From positions 9,811-15,240 of the forward strand of contig CAPHZB010000034.1 in assembly GCA_948629335.1 (NCBI GenBank): a stretch of DNA of 5,430 nt, in the 5' to 3' direction. This document shows, piece by piece, positions 1-5,430 of this stretch (within the stretch, counting starts at the first letter, position 1; each line of letters begins with the position of its first letter). The translations under genes and the position numbers were made by a program. Under the pieces are notes generated by a model. That model did no database searches, was not told the origin of the DNA, and saw nothing but the letters and a program-made list of their open reading frames with translations. The stretch comes from an uncultured Bacilli bacterium. GTDB lineage: Bacteria > Bacillota_I > Bacilli_A > RF39 > UBA660.

Positions 1-55
1 TCTGTATTTTGTTTATCTGTATTTTGTTTATCTGTATTTTGTTTATCTGTATTTT
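1..55 (-). repeat. Exact 15-bp tandem repeat inside a coding region
   Basis: The plus-strand unit TCTGTATTTTGTTTA occurs three times without a mismatch (1-15, 16-30, 31-45), followed by its first 10 bases (46-55). On the coding strand each unit is five codons, AAT ACA GAT AAA CAA, giving Asn-Thr-Asp-Lys-Gln, so copy number changes keep the frame. The array reaches the window edge, so the true copy number is unknown. Identical codons in every copy point to recent expansion by slippage. Confidence 0.95.
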
Positions 56-539
56 CAGTGCAAATAAACTGATTATTTACGAGTTGCATTTGTAACTTTC
101 TTAAGTATTCTGTATTCTTAATGCCATCAGCAAACAATTTTTCTTGCAATAAATAATCATTTACAGAACCACAACGAGCACATCTATTCATACAATAAAA
201 CCAATCATTTACCTGCTCCATTCCGATTTGAAAAAAAGGTTTCATTTTTAATTGAGATAAAACTTTTTTTAGTAGTACATTAAAAGTAGGATCTTTTAAA
301 CTGTAAAATTCTGCAAGTGAAAGATATTTCCCTGTTGTAAGAATATGCATTAATTTTGTACATTTTAAAGAGCAAATCTCTTCATTATTCATATCCTTTT
401 GTGTGAATATTCCTTCATCCTTCACTCCATTTTCTAAATAAACAATTACCTCATGAATAGTTGCCTCATCTAATGTGAATTCTTTATATACATCACCCTC
501 AATACAACTCATAAAAACTTTACTTTCCATCTTTCTCAT
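1..539 (-). CDS. Unrecognised cysteine-containing protein with a C-terminal pentapeptide repeat (3' end cut by window edge)
   Basis: An open frame of 179 complete codons starts at ATG 537-539 and runs off the left edge without a stop. An AAGGGGG ribosome binding site (547-553) lies 7 nt before the start; a second in-frame ATG at 528-530 is less well spaced. I do not recognise the family. Residues 1-60 are mixed, with Cys12 and a Cys56-x3-Cys60 pair. Residues 60-115 look helical (KYLSLAEFYSLKDPTF, then a Lys/Leu-rich stretch). Residues 116-123 form a C-x3-C-x2-C cluster (CMNRCARC), followed by Cys160. From residue 163 the protein is an exact repeat of Asn-Thr-Asp-Lys-Gln. No signal peptide or membrane segment is evident. 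The cysteine spacing could bind zinc or an Fe-S cluster, but no other radical SAM feature is visible. It has its own promoter and is not part of the upstream operon. The reading frame is well supported by start, promoter and length; function is unknown. Confidence 0.82.
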   Translation of the reverse strand, partial: MRKMESKVFMSCIEGDVYKEFTLDEATIHEVIVYLENGVKDEGIFTQKDMNNEEICSLKCTKLMHILTTGKYLSLAEFYSLKDPTFNVLLKKVLSQLKMKPFFQIGMEQVNDWFYCMNRCARCGSVNDYLLQEKLFADGIKNTEYLRKLQMQLVNNQFICTENTDKQNTDKQNTDKQNT

Positions 540-774
540 TTTAATTCCCCCTTTTGTCACAAGATGTCTAACATATTACCATATTTAGAGGAATAAGTCA
601 AACAGAAAAAAGGTCTTTTATGTCGATAGTGTGAATTTTATATTTTGCCTTATATCTTTTATGATTCCTATATGCCATAAATGGTTTAAAAATAAATGTT
701 TTCACCCAAATCACATTGTATCTTTCTTCCCAAGATTATTTATTCAGTTTCATGACAAATTTATTATTACAAAA
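540..774. other. Intergenic gap between the paralogue operon and the left-edge gene
   Basis: This 235-nt gap holds the promoter and ribosome binding site of the left-edge gene in its last 60 nt. No convincing terminator for the upstream operon is present: the hairpins I can draw, such as the short A/T stem around 604-620, are weak and lack a proper U-tract. A stop-free minus-strand run of 45 codons (601-735) has no good ribosome binding site and is not called as a gene. The operon may therefore end by another mechanism or read on into the left-edge gene. Confidence 0.6.
573..601 (-). promoter_or_regulatory. Sigma-A-type promoter of the left-edge gene
   Basis: The -35 box TTGACT (596-601) matches five of six consensus bases. 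A 17-bp spacer (579-595) leads to the -10 box TAATAT (573-578), which is preceded by TGG and so also has the TGn extended -10 element. Transcription would start near 566, giving a leader of about 27 nt that contains the AAGGGGG ribosome binding site. This is one of the best promoter matches in the window. Confidence 0.8.
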
Positions 775-1755
775 TTAAATTCTTGTATTTTTATCTTTTA
801 CTTTTTCTTTTGCTTTTTTATCATTTTCTATGTAATTACAAACATCTTCATAAGAAATCTCTCTACCATCCATATCAAAAGTAACCCCTCTTGGATAAAC
901 ATTTACATAAAACTCAACAATAGCTTTTAAATAACCATAATTTTCTTTATAAAGGACATCGCTTGCCAATTCTGGAATAGAGACGCTTTCAAAATAGGTA
1001 ATCATAGTATCCATTTCTTCTTCTGTATACATTGTAAAATCATAGTGAAAATCTCTCATATACTTAATATATTCATAATGAAATATAGCCATATCCTTTA
1101 AATTGTTTATATAATTTTCATAGTCATAAATTGATAAACTTTTTAAAAAACCACAAAGTTCTGTCAAAATATGATCTCCATTCATTTCTTGTACTTCGTA
1201 TGAAAGAGTACATTTTCTTAGTTCTGTTTCAAAATGTTCAATATAGTCATTTGGCTCTATTTCTCTACTATACCTTTCTATCTCCTCAATAAAAACAGGA
1301 TTAATAGAAATGATTTTTTCTATATCCTCTTGTTCTAACTGTTCGTATAGATATACCTTCCCTAAAAAAGACAATTCTTCTACTTCTAAGGAAGCTTTCA
1401 TCATTTCCTCTAAAAAAGAAGGGTCTGCAGAAACTGTAGCTAGCAAATCACCATAATCTTCTATAGAACTAAGTATATCCAAATTGGAATAATCCCCTTT
1501 TTTTAAGCGTAATTCCTTAATTTTATGATTTATAAGCATATAGAAATCCACATAATAGGTAGAGATTTCGAGATTCAAAAACAAGCGAAAGAAATCTAAT
1601 GAATCATCCCCAAATTTTTCATAATAGGAATGCACCTCATCTATATATTCATAAAAAGAAAAAAGCTGATTTCTCAATGCAGTTTCTGTATCTTCAAAAT
1701 TTTCTTCAACTAATCTTTTTAACCGCTCCCTAAAAGTATCTGAAATCGTTTTCAT
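775..1755 (-). CDS. Unrecognised acidic protein, second member of a tandem paralogue pair
   Basis: A 326-residue protein of unknown function. ATG at 1753-1755 overlaps the stop of the upstream gene by 4 nt (ATGA), and GGAAGGA (1765-1771) sits 9 nt before it, inside the upstream gene, so translational coupling is likely. The protein looks soluble and mostly helical, with no signal peptide or membrane segment. It is very acidic (about 70 Asp/Glu against about 35 Lys/Arg) and rich in Tyr and Phe. It aligns with the upstream product in order: ADPSFL at 110-115, NPVFIEEIERYSREI near 152-166, SIYDYENYINNLKDMA near 208-223, FHYEYIKY near 225-232, and YFES followed by a helix to EFYV at 254-284. The end (285-326) is an extension absent from the partner and finishes in a Lys-rich tail. 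The partner alignment suggests a shared fold and perhaps a heteromeric complex. No catalytic motif is recognised. Confidence 0.88.
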   Translation of the reverse strand: MKTISDTFRERLKRLVEENFEDTETALRNQLFSFYEYIDEVHSYYEKFGDDSLDFFRLFLNLEISTYYVDFYMLINHKIKELRLKKGDYSNLDILSSIEDYGDLLATVSADPSFLEEMMKASLEVEELSFLGKVYLYEQLEQEDIEKIISINPVFIEEIERYSREIEPNDYIEHFETELRKCTLSYEVQEMNGDHILTELCGFLKSLSIYDYENYINNLKDMAIFHYEYIKYMRDFHYDFTMYTEEEMDTMITYFESVSIPELASDVLYKENYGYLKAIVEFYVNVYPRGVTFDMDGREISYEDVCNYIENDKKAKEKVKDKNTRI

Positions 1756-2651
1756 TTTAAATCATCCTTCCGTCTTTTAATTTTTTCTTTTATATGGTTC
1801 TCTGGAAAGGTAAATGTTGCTTCCTTTTTCGCAAATCCTTCTTTTGTTTTATATATTTCTCGTACATAAAAATAGGTATCTAATAAATCCGTAAGATATG
1901 CCATATCGAATAAAGAACGCTCAATAAGTTCATCATCTTCACTGCTTTCAAAGAAATTTATCCTATGCATTGCATTTTGTCTTCCACTTGCAATATCAGG
2001 ATACTCTCCTATGTGTATAAATTCTTTTGTCCACTCATAATCAATAACCGATAATTCTAAAATGTTTCGAACACTATTTTTCTTATCATATGTATATAGA
2101 TTTTGAATAAAATGTCCAATTTGTTTTTCAATTGTCTCATGACAGTAGGCCAACTGTTCCTCATCATAAAAATCAGCAATACGTGAAAAGTACTTATAGT
2201 AATCTTCTAAATAAATGGTTCTATCATAAACTTGTAAATCTTCTTCAAAATTAGGACAAATGTGTAATAGAATCTTTCTATCTGCCTCTGACATCGATTT
2301 TACTTGTGCGAATTTTTCTAAGGCATTTGCGTTATAAAAATGAGAGGAGGCATCTAAACAAGCCTTCAAAAAGCTAGGATCACTAATCATTACTTGATGA
2401 ATACAATCCAAATCGTAAATGCCATCCACCCACGGAGATAATCTAAAGTCTTTTTCTACTAAGTCTTGCATACGTAATTTGTACTGCATTTGTTTATATA
2501 AATCCATAAATGTAACTTGTTCTATCATCATATAAAATAAACGTTGTTCCATGGGTAAATCATATAAATCAAATGGCAAATAGAATATTAATCCTCGATT
2601 ATGCTTTAATCCTTCCAAATATTCTCGAATCATTTTATTATTATTTTTCAA
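1752..2651 (-). CDS. Unrecognised helical protein, first member of a tandem paralogue pair
   Basis: A 299-residue protein of unknown function and the first gene of a two-gene operon. The chosen start is TTG at 2649-2651, because AGAAGG (2661-2666) lies 9 nt upstream. The in-frame ATG at codon 7 (2631-2633) is too far from that site, and the ATG at 2656-2658 opens a different frame that stops after five codons. No signal peptide or membrane segment is seen. It is rich in Tyr, Phe and acidic residues and probably all-helical. Landmarks shared with the downstream product are SDPSFL at 90-95, CPNFEEDLQVYDRTIYLEDYY near 132-152, LYTYDKKNSVRNILEL near 185-200, DYEWTKEF at 204-211 and FFES with the following helix to FYV at 233-263. 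The last 25 residues are basic (KEKIKRRK). It ends in ATGA, overlapping the next start. No metal-binding or nucleotide-binding signature is visible. Confidence 0.88.
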   Translation of the reverse strand: MKNNNKMIREYLEGLKHNRGLIFYLPFDLYDLPMEQRLFYMMIEQVTFMDLYKQMQYKLRMQDLVEKDFRLSPWVDGIYDLDCIHQVMISDPSFLKACLDASSHFYNANALEKFAQVKSMSEADRKILLHICPNFEEDLQVYDRTIYLEDYYKYFSRIADFYDEEQLAYCHETIEKQIGHFIQNLYTYDKKNSVRNILELSVIDYEWTKEFIHIGEYPDIASGRQNAMHRINFFESSEDDELIERSLFDMAYLTDLLDTYFYVREIYKTKEGFAKKEATFTFPENHIKEKIKRRKDDLK

Positions 2652-2676
2652 ACTTCATCACCTTCTAATGGGTCCT

Positions 2677-2705
2677 ATTATAACAGAAGTTCTCCTTAAA
2701 ATCCA
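2677..2705 (-). promoter_or_regulatory. Extended -10 promoter of the paralogue operon
   Basis: A perfect TATAAT (2677-2682) is preceded by TGT, giving a full TGn extended -10 element. The hexamer 17 bp upstream (2700-2705, TGGATT) is a poor -35 match, which an extended -10 can offset. Transcription would start near 2670, leaving a leader of about 18 nt that begins just before the AGAAGG ribosome binding site. It lies between the pnp terminator and the TTG start, exactly where the operon needs a promoter. Confidence 0.72.
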
Positions 2706-2723
2706 CCCTTTTACTATTTTTCC

Positions 2724-2754
2724 AAAAAAGAAAAAAAGCATTATTTAATCGCTT
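2724..2754 (-). terminator. Intrinsic terminator overlapping the pnp stop codon
   Basis: On the minus strand AAGC (2751-2754) pairs with GCTT (2736-2739), and ATT (2747-2749) pairs with AAT (2740-2742), with one bulged G (2750) and an AAAT loop (2743-2746). A U-rich tract TTTTTCTTTTTT follows (2724-2735). The stem is short and AT-rich, so termination may be partial. The last pnp codons and the stop (2741-2743) lie inside the hairpin, so terminating ribosomes could affect folding. Confidence 0.62.
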
Positions 2755-4876
2755 CTTTCCTAGATAAATTCAATCTTCCTTTTTTATCAAAGCCTAGGGA
2801 TTTAACCAAAATCTCATCCCCCACCTTAACAACATCACTTGGTTTTTCCACACGTTCTTTTGATAAGTGTGATACATGGACAAGTCCTTCACATCCTGGC
2901 CATAATTCGACAAAGCAGCCAAAGTCTTCTACCTTTACAACTTTTCCTTTATAAATTGCACCGTCTTCTACTTCCCTTACAATATCCTCAATCATTTTTC
3001 TTGTTTTTTCAATAATTTCCTTATCGGTATGATAGATAATAACACGGCCATCATCTTCTAGATCCACCTTCACAGAATTCACATCTTGTACTGTCTGTGT
3101 TCCAGAGGCTTCTAAGATAATTTTAGTAATCATTTCTCCACCTTTACCAATAACGTCTTTTATTTTTTCAGGATCAATCATAAATGTAACTGTCTTTGGT
3201 GCATACTTTGAAACTTCTTCTCTAGGGGTTGCAATAACATCCTCCATCACATCTAGAATTTGCATTCTTGCCTTTTTTGCTTGTTCTAATGCTTCTTTTA
3301 ATATTTCTTTTGTAATTCCCTTTATTTTAATATCCATCTGTAAAGAACAAATTCCTTTTCTTGTTCCCCCAACTTTAAAATCCATATCTCCAAGGTGATC
3401 TTCCATTCCTTGAATATCAGTCAAAATCGTATAATCCTCACCATCTGTTGAAGTAATTAGTCCCATTGCAATCCCCGCAACGGGCGCTTTTATCGGAACT
3501 CCTGCTGCCATCAGACTCATACAACCTGCGCATATTGTTGCTTGACTAGAAGAACCATTCGATTCTAAAATTTCTGATACAACACGTACTGTATAAGGAA
3601 ATTCTTCTTCACTAGGCATTACTTGTTTTAAGCATCTTTCTCCTAAAGCCCCATGTCCAATTTCTCTTCTTCCAGGAGACCCATATCTCCCAGTTTCTCC
3701 GACTGAAAATTGTGGAAAGTTATAGTGAAGCATAAAGTGTTTTTCTGCTTCTAGACTAATACCATCTAATACTTGATATTCATTTAAAGCACCAAGTGTT
3801 GTAACGGCTAATGCCTGAGTTTCTCCTCTTGTAAATAAAGCACTTCCATGTGTTCTTGGTAATAAATCAATTTCTGCTTTTAATGGACGTATCTCATCCA
3901 TTTGCCTTCCATCAGATCTTGTTTTTTCATTTACTGTAATTGCTCTAAAAATATCATATTCAATAGATTCTAAAACAAGTTTTACTTTTGTAAGTAAAAT
4001 CGTTAATTCTTCTTTTTCCAAAGTAGCATTTTCCTCTTCAAAGATAGAAACTACTTCTTCTTTTACCATATCAATGGCATTATATTTTTCTGACTTTTCT
4101 TTAATTCGCATAGCAGTATCTAATTTTTTTGCAGACATTGCATAAACTCTATCTCTTAATTCCTGTTCAATTGCAAGGTGCTCATATTCCATCTTTTCCA
4201 CACCCACTTCAGAAATAATCTCTTCCTGAAATACGCACAATTCTTTTACAGCTTCATGTCCAAACATTAATGCTTCTAACATATCTTCTTCTGATACTTC
4301 CCTAGAGCCAGCCTCTACCATGTTAATTGCTTTTTTTGTTCCTGCAACAGTTAAATCAATATCTGACTCTTCTAATTCATCTGGTGTTGGATTAATAATA
4401 AATTCTCCATTCACTCTTCCAACTTTTACTCCTGCAATTGGTCCATCAAATGGTACTTTTGAAATACAGGTACATAAAGAAGAACCAAACATTGCAGCAA
4501 GTTCTGGAGAATTATCATTATCGACAGATAAAATCGTATTGACTACCTGTACTTCATTTCTAAAATCCTCTGGAAACATTGGTCGCATAGGACGATCAAT
4601 CATACGAGCAGCTAATGTTGCTGCATCTGTAGGACGCCCCTCTCTTTTAATGAACCCCCCAGGAATCTTTCCAACAGAGTATAGTTTTTCTTGATATAAT
4701 ACCATGAGTGGAAAGAAATCAGATAAAATATTTGCTGTTTTGCTTACAACAACAGTAGATAAAACAACGGTATCACCATAGCGAACAAGAACAGCCCCAT
4801 GTGCCTGCTTCGCAAGTTCTCCCGTTTCAACAATTAGTTTTCTTCCTCTAAAATTAAATTCAAATACTTTTTTCAT
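2741..4876 (-). CDS. pnp: Polyribonucleotide nucleotidyltransferase (PNPase)
   Basis: PNPase is a cytoplasmic trimeric 3'-5' exoribonuclease that uses phosphate to degrade RNA to nucleoside diphosphates and can run in reverse to add tails. The 711 residues match the usual family length. The first RNase PH-like core spans about 1-215, with GGFIKREGRP at 73-82 and RMIDRPMRP at 91-99. An all-helical linker covers about 235-310. The second core, about 315-545, carries SNGSSSQAT (439-447) for phosphate binding and Asp487 and Asp493 in the ILTDI and EDHLGDMDF segments, the positions of the catalytic metal-binding aspartates. A KH domain follows (about 561-620, GKGG at 577-580), then an S1 domain (about 640-706). 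ATG 4874-4876 gives the conserved N-terminus. The ribosome binding site GGAAGGAA (4888-4895) is rather far from the start (AAGGA about 12 nt away). It lies downstream of rpsO, the widely conserved order. The gene appears complete, and no key residue is missing. Confidence 0.98.
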   Translation of the reverse strand: MKKVFEFNFRGRKLIVETGELAKQAHGAVLVRYGDTVVLSTVVVSKTANILSDFFPLMVLYQEKLYSVGKIPGGFIKREGRPTDAATLAARMIDRPMRPMFPEDFRNEVQVVNTILSVDNDNSPELAAMFGSSLCTCISKVPFDGPIAGVKVGRVNGEFIINPTPDELEESDIDLTVAGTKKAINMVEAGSREVSEEDMLEALMFGHEAVKELCVFQEEIISEVGVEKMEYEHLAIEQELRDRVYAMSAKKLDTAMRIKEKSEKYNAIDMVKEEVVSIFEEENATLEKEELTILLTKVKLVLESIEYDIFRAITVNEKTRSDGRQMDEIRPLKAEIDLLPRTHGSALFTRGETQALAVTTLGALNEYQVLDGISLEAEKHFMLHYNFPQFSVGETGRYGSPGRREIGHGALGERCLKQVMPSEEEFPYTVRVVSEILESNGSSSQATICAGCMSLMAAGVPIKAPVAGIAMGLITSTDGEDYTILTDIQGMEDHLGDMDFKVGGTRKGICSLQMDIKIKGITKEILKEALEQAKKARMQILDVMEDVIATPREEVSKYAPKTVTFMIDPEKIKDVIGKGGEMITKIILEASGTQTVQDVNSVKVDLEDDGRVIIYHTDKEIIEKTRKMIEDIVREVEDGAIYKGKVVKVEDFGCFVELWPGCEGLVHVSHLSKERVEKPSDVVKVGDEILVKSLGFDKKGRLNLSRKEAIK

Positions 4877-4906
4877 ATATAGATTTATTCCTTCCTATCC
4901 TATCAT

Positions 4907-4936
4907 AAAAACAAAGACACTCAAAAAAAGAGTGTC
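4907..4936 (-). terminator. Intrinsic terminator or attenuator between rpsO and pnp
   Basis: On the minus strand GACACTC (4930-4936) pairs perfectly with GAGTGTC (4916-4922) around a seven-T loop (4923-4929), followed by TTTGTTTTT (4907-4915). This is a classic rho-independent terminator 12 nt after the rpsO stop. Only 30 nt separate it from the pnp start and no convincing promoter is found there. TATGAT (4902-4907) resembles a -10 box but has no acceptable -35. It therefore probably attenuates transcription into pnp, lowering PNPase relative to S15. Confidence 0.9.
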
Positions 4937-4948
4937 CACTAAATTTGA

Positions 4949-5218
4949 TTACTTTCTTAAACCTAAGCTCTTAATTAATTCTCTATAACGAGTAACATCT
5001 GTTTTAAGTAAGTATTTAAGTAAACTACGTCTTTGTCCTACCTTTTTTAGAAGTCCTCTTTTAGAGTGATAATCATGTGTATGTTCCTTAAAGTGTTCTG
5101 TTAGCTCATTGATTTCAGCTGTAAGAATAGCAATTTGAACTTCTGGAGAACCAGTATCGCCTTCCTTACGAGCATATTTTTTAATAATTTCTTCTTTTTT
5201 TTCTTTTGTTAAAGCCAT
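4949..5218 (-). CDS. rpsO: 30S ribosomal protein S15
   Basis: S15 is a primary binding protein of the 30S subunit. It recognises the three-way junction of helices 20-22 in 16S rRNA and helps form bridge B4 to the 50S subunit. The 89 residues equal the family's usual length and need no gaps against the standard numbering. GDTGSPEVQIAIL at 20-32 includes Thr22, Gly23 and Gln28, and His42, Asp49 and Ser52 of HxxxHxxDxHSKRGLL are present. These are the known rRNA-contacting positions. The conserved QRRSLLKYL follows at 62-70. The start ATG at 5216-5218 has an excellent AAGGAGG site (5226-5232) 7 nt upstream. The gene has its own promoter, a structured leader and a terminator, with pnp next. Nothing is unusual in the protein. 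Confidence 0.98.
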   Translation of the reverse strand: MALTKEKKEEIIKKYARKEGDTGSPEVQIAILTAEINELTEHFKEHTHDYHSKRGLLKKVGQRRSLLKYLLKTDVTRYRELIKSLGLRK

Positions 5219-5290
5219 TTGCTTTCCTCCTTCTTTATTATTCGCTTATACCGAGAAAGGGTTGGAGACTCCAAATCCCAGAACAAGTAC
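5219..5290 (-). promoter_or_regulatory. Structured rpsO leader, candidate S15 autoregulatory element
   Basis: The leader from the predicted start of transcription to the rpsO ATG contains a clear hairpin at 5259-5279. On the minus strand GGG and TTGGA pair with TCCAA and CCC around a GTC loop, with a two-base AT bulge. Just after it, CCTTTCT can pair with AGAAGG (one bulged T), which would cover part of the ribosome binding site, and TCG can pair with CGA to form a further short stem. Such exclusive or nested pairings fit the known habit of S15 repressing its own mRNA through leader structures. This leader is not matched to a named family here. Confidence 0.5.
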
Positions 5291-5296
5291 ATTTAT

Positions 5297-5325
5297 AATA
5301 TACACTATATTGTCTTAAGAATCAA
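5297..5325 (-). promoter_or_regulatory. Promoter of rpsO, starting inside the upstream gene
   Basis: TTGATT (5320-5325, four of six consensus bases) and TATATT (5297-5302, five of six) are separated by 17 bp. The predicted start is near 5290, giving a leader of about 72 nt. The -35 box lies in the penultimate codons of the receiver-domain gene and the spacer spans its stop codon, so the two transcription units overlap on the DNA. No terminator for the upstream gene is visible between its stop and rpsO, so readthrough may add to rpsO expression. Confidence 0.65.
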
Positions 5326-5430
5326 GCCTTTTACTCACAAAAATTTTATCCAATTTCATTTTAATTTGATCTTTATTAAATGGTTTTGCAATATAATCTG
5401 TAAATCCCTCTTTTATATATTTTTCTTTCG
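5315..5430 (-). CDS. C-terminal end of a CheY-like receiver domain protein (5' end cut by window edge)
   Basis: The last 37 codons and stop (TAA, 5315-5317) of a gene entering from the right edge. The residues KEKYIKEGFTDYIAKPFNKD form the end of helix 4, beta strand 5 and the start of helix 5 of a response regulator receiver domain. The Lys-Pro pair in IAKPF is the conserved lysine followed by the cis-proline of this fold. The aspartate that accepts the phosphoryl group lies outside the window. The protein ends about 20 residues after this motif, so the receiver domain is C-terminal. This fits either a hybrid histidine kinase or a stand-alone CheY-type regulator; the 'GFTDYIAKPF' wording is typical of hybrid-kinase receivers. 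Its link to rpsO is positional only. Confidence 0.85.
   Translation of the reverse strand, partial: KEKYIKEGFTDYIAKPFNKDQIKMKLDKIFVSKRLDS

Noticed and set aside
1..55. Short regular repeats as a possible CRISPR array or origin iterons
   Set aside because: The units are directly adjacent with no spacers, only 15 bp long, and in frame with a coding region. There is no cas gene, replication gene or AT-rich melting region tied to them.
168..194. C-x3-C-x2-C as proof of a radical SAM enzyme
   Set aside because: The motif sits near residue 116 rather than close to the start of a barrel. The residues after it lack the GGE motif and any barrel pattern, and a hydrophilic repeat tail follows. Only the cysteine spacing matches.
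603..735. Possible insertion-sequence end near GGTCTTTTATGTCGATAG
   Set aside because: It vaguely resembles terminal sequences of some insertion elements. No matching inverted repeat, target duplication or transposase fragment was found in the window.
631..930. Plus-strand open frame of 99 codons rich in Phe and Ile
   Set aside because: More than half lies antisense to the end of the well-supported gene at 775-1755. It lacks a ribosome binding site, and its Phe/Ile-rich composition is what AT-rich antisense DNA gives.
775..2651. Overlapping gene pair as a toxin-antitoxin module
   Set aside because: Both proteins are around 300 residues and similar to each other, with no DNA-binding, nuclease or kinase motif. 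Toxin-antitoxin pairs usually join small unrelated proteins.
4320..4694. Plus-strand open frame of 124 codons inside pnp
   Set aside because: It is fully antisense to the first core domain of PNPase, whose conserved sequence explains the openness. No ribosome binding site or promoter supports it.

Overview
The window is AT-rich and every supported gene lies on the minus strand. The codon use, strong AAGGAGG-type ribosome binding sites, intrinsic terminators and the sequences of S15 and PNPase suggest a low-GC Bacillota. An Erysipelotrichia-like gut Firmicute is my best guess, but it rests on general resemblance only.

Read in the direction of transcription (right to left), the window begins with the last 37 codons of a protein ending in a CheY-like receiver domain (5315-5430). 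A promoter whose -35 box lies inside the end of that gene then drives rpsO (ribosomal protein S15, 4949-5218). The rpsO leader of about 70 nt can fold and is a candidate S15 feedback operator. A strong intrinsic terminator (4907-4936) separates rpsO from pnp (polynucleotide phosphorylase, 2741-4876). Only 30 nt lie between terminator and pnp, with no convincing promoter there, so pnp expression probably depends on readthrough. The conserved rpsO-pnp pair joins ribosome assembly and RNA turnover, as in many bacteria.

Downstream of a terminator that overlaps the pnp stop codon, an extended -10 promoter starts a two-gene operon (2651 to 775). It encodes two proteins of 299 and 326 residues that I do not recognise. 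They overlap by 4 nt (ATGA) and align with each other over most of their length, so they are diverged tandem paralogues, probably soluble, helical and acidic.

After a 235-nt gap comes a separate transcription unit (promoter 573-601) for an unrecognised protein that is cut by the left window edge (1-539). It carries a C-x3-C-x2-C cluster and ends, within the window, in an exact in-frame 15-bp tandem repeat encoding Asn-Thr-Asp-Lys-Gln. The housekeeping core is rpsO-pnp. The paralogue pair and the repeat-tailed cysteine protein are the uncharacterised parts. No mobile element, RNA gene or CRISPR array is supported.
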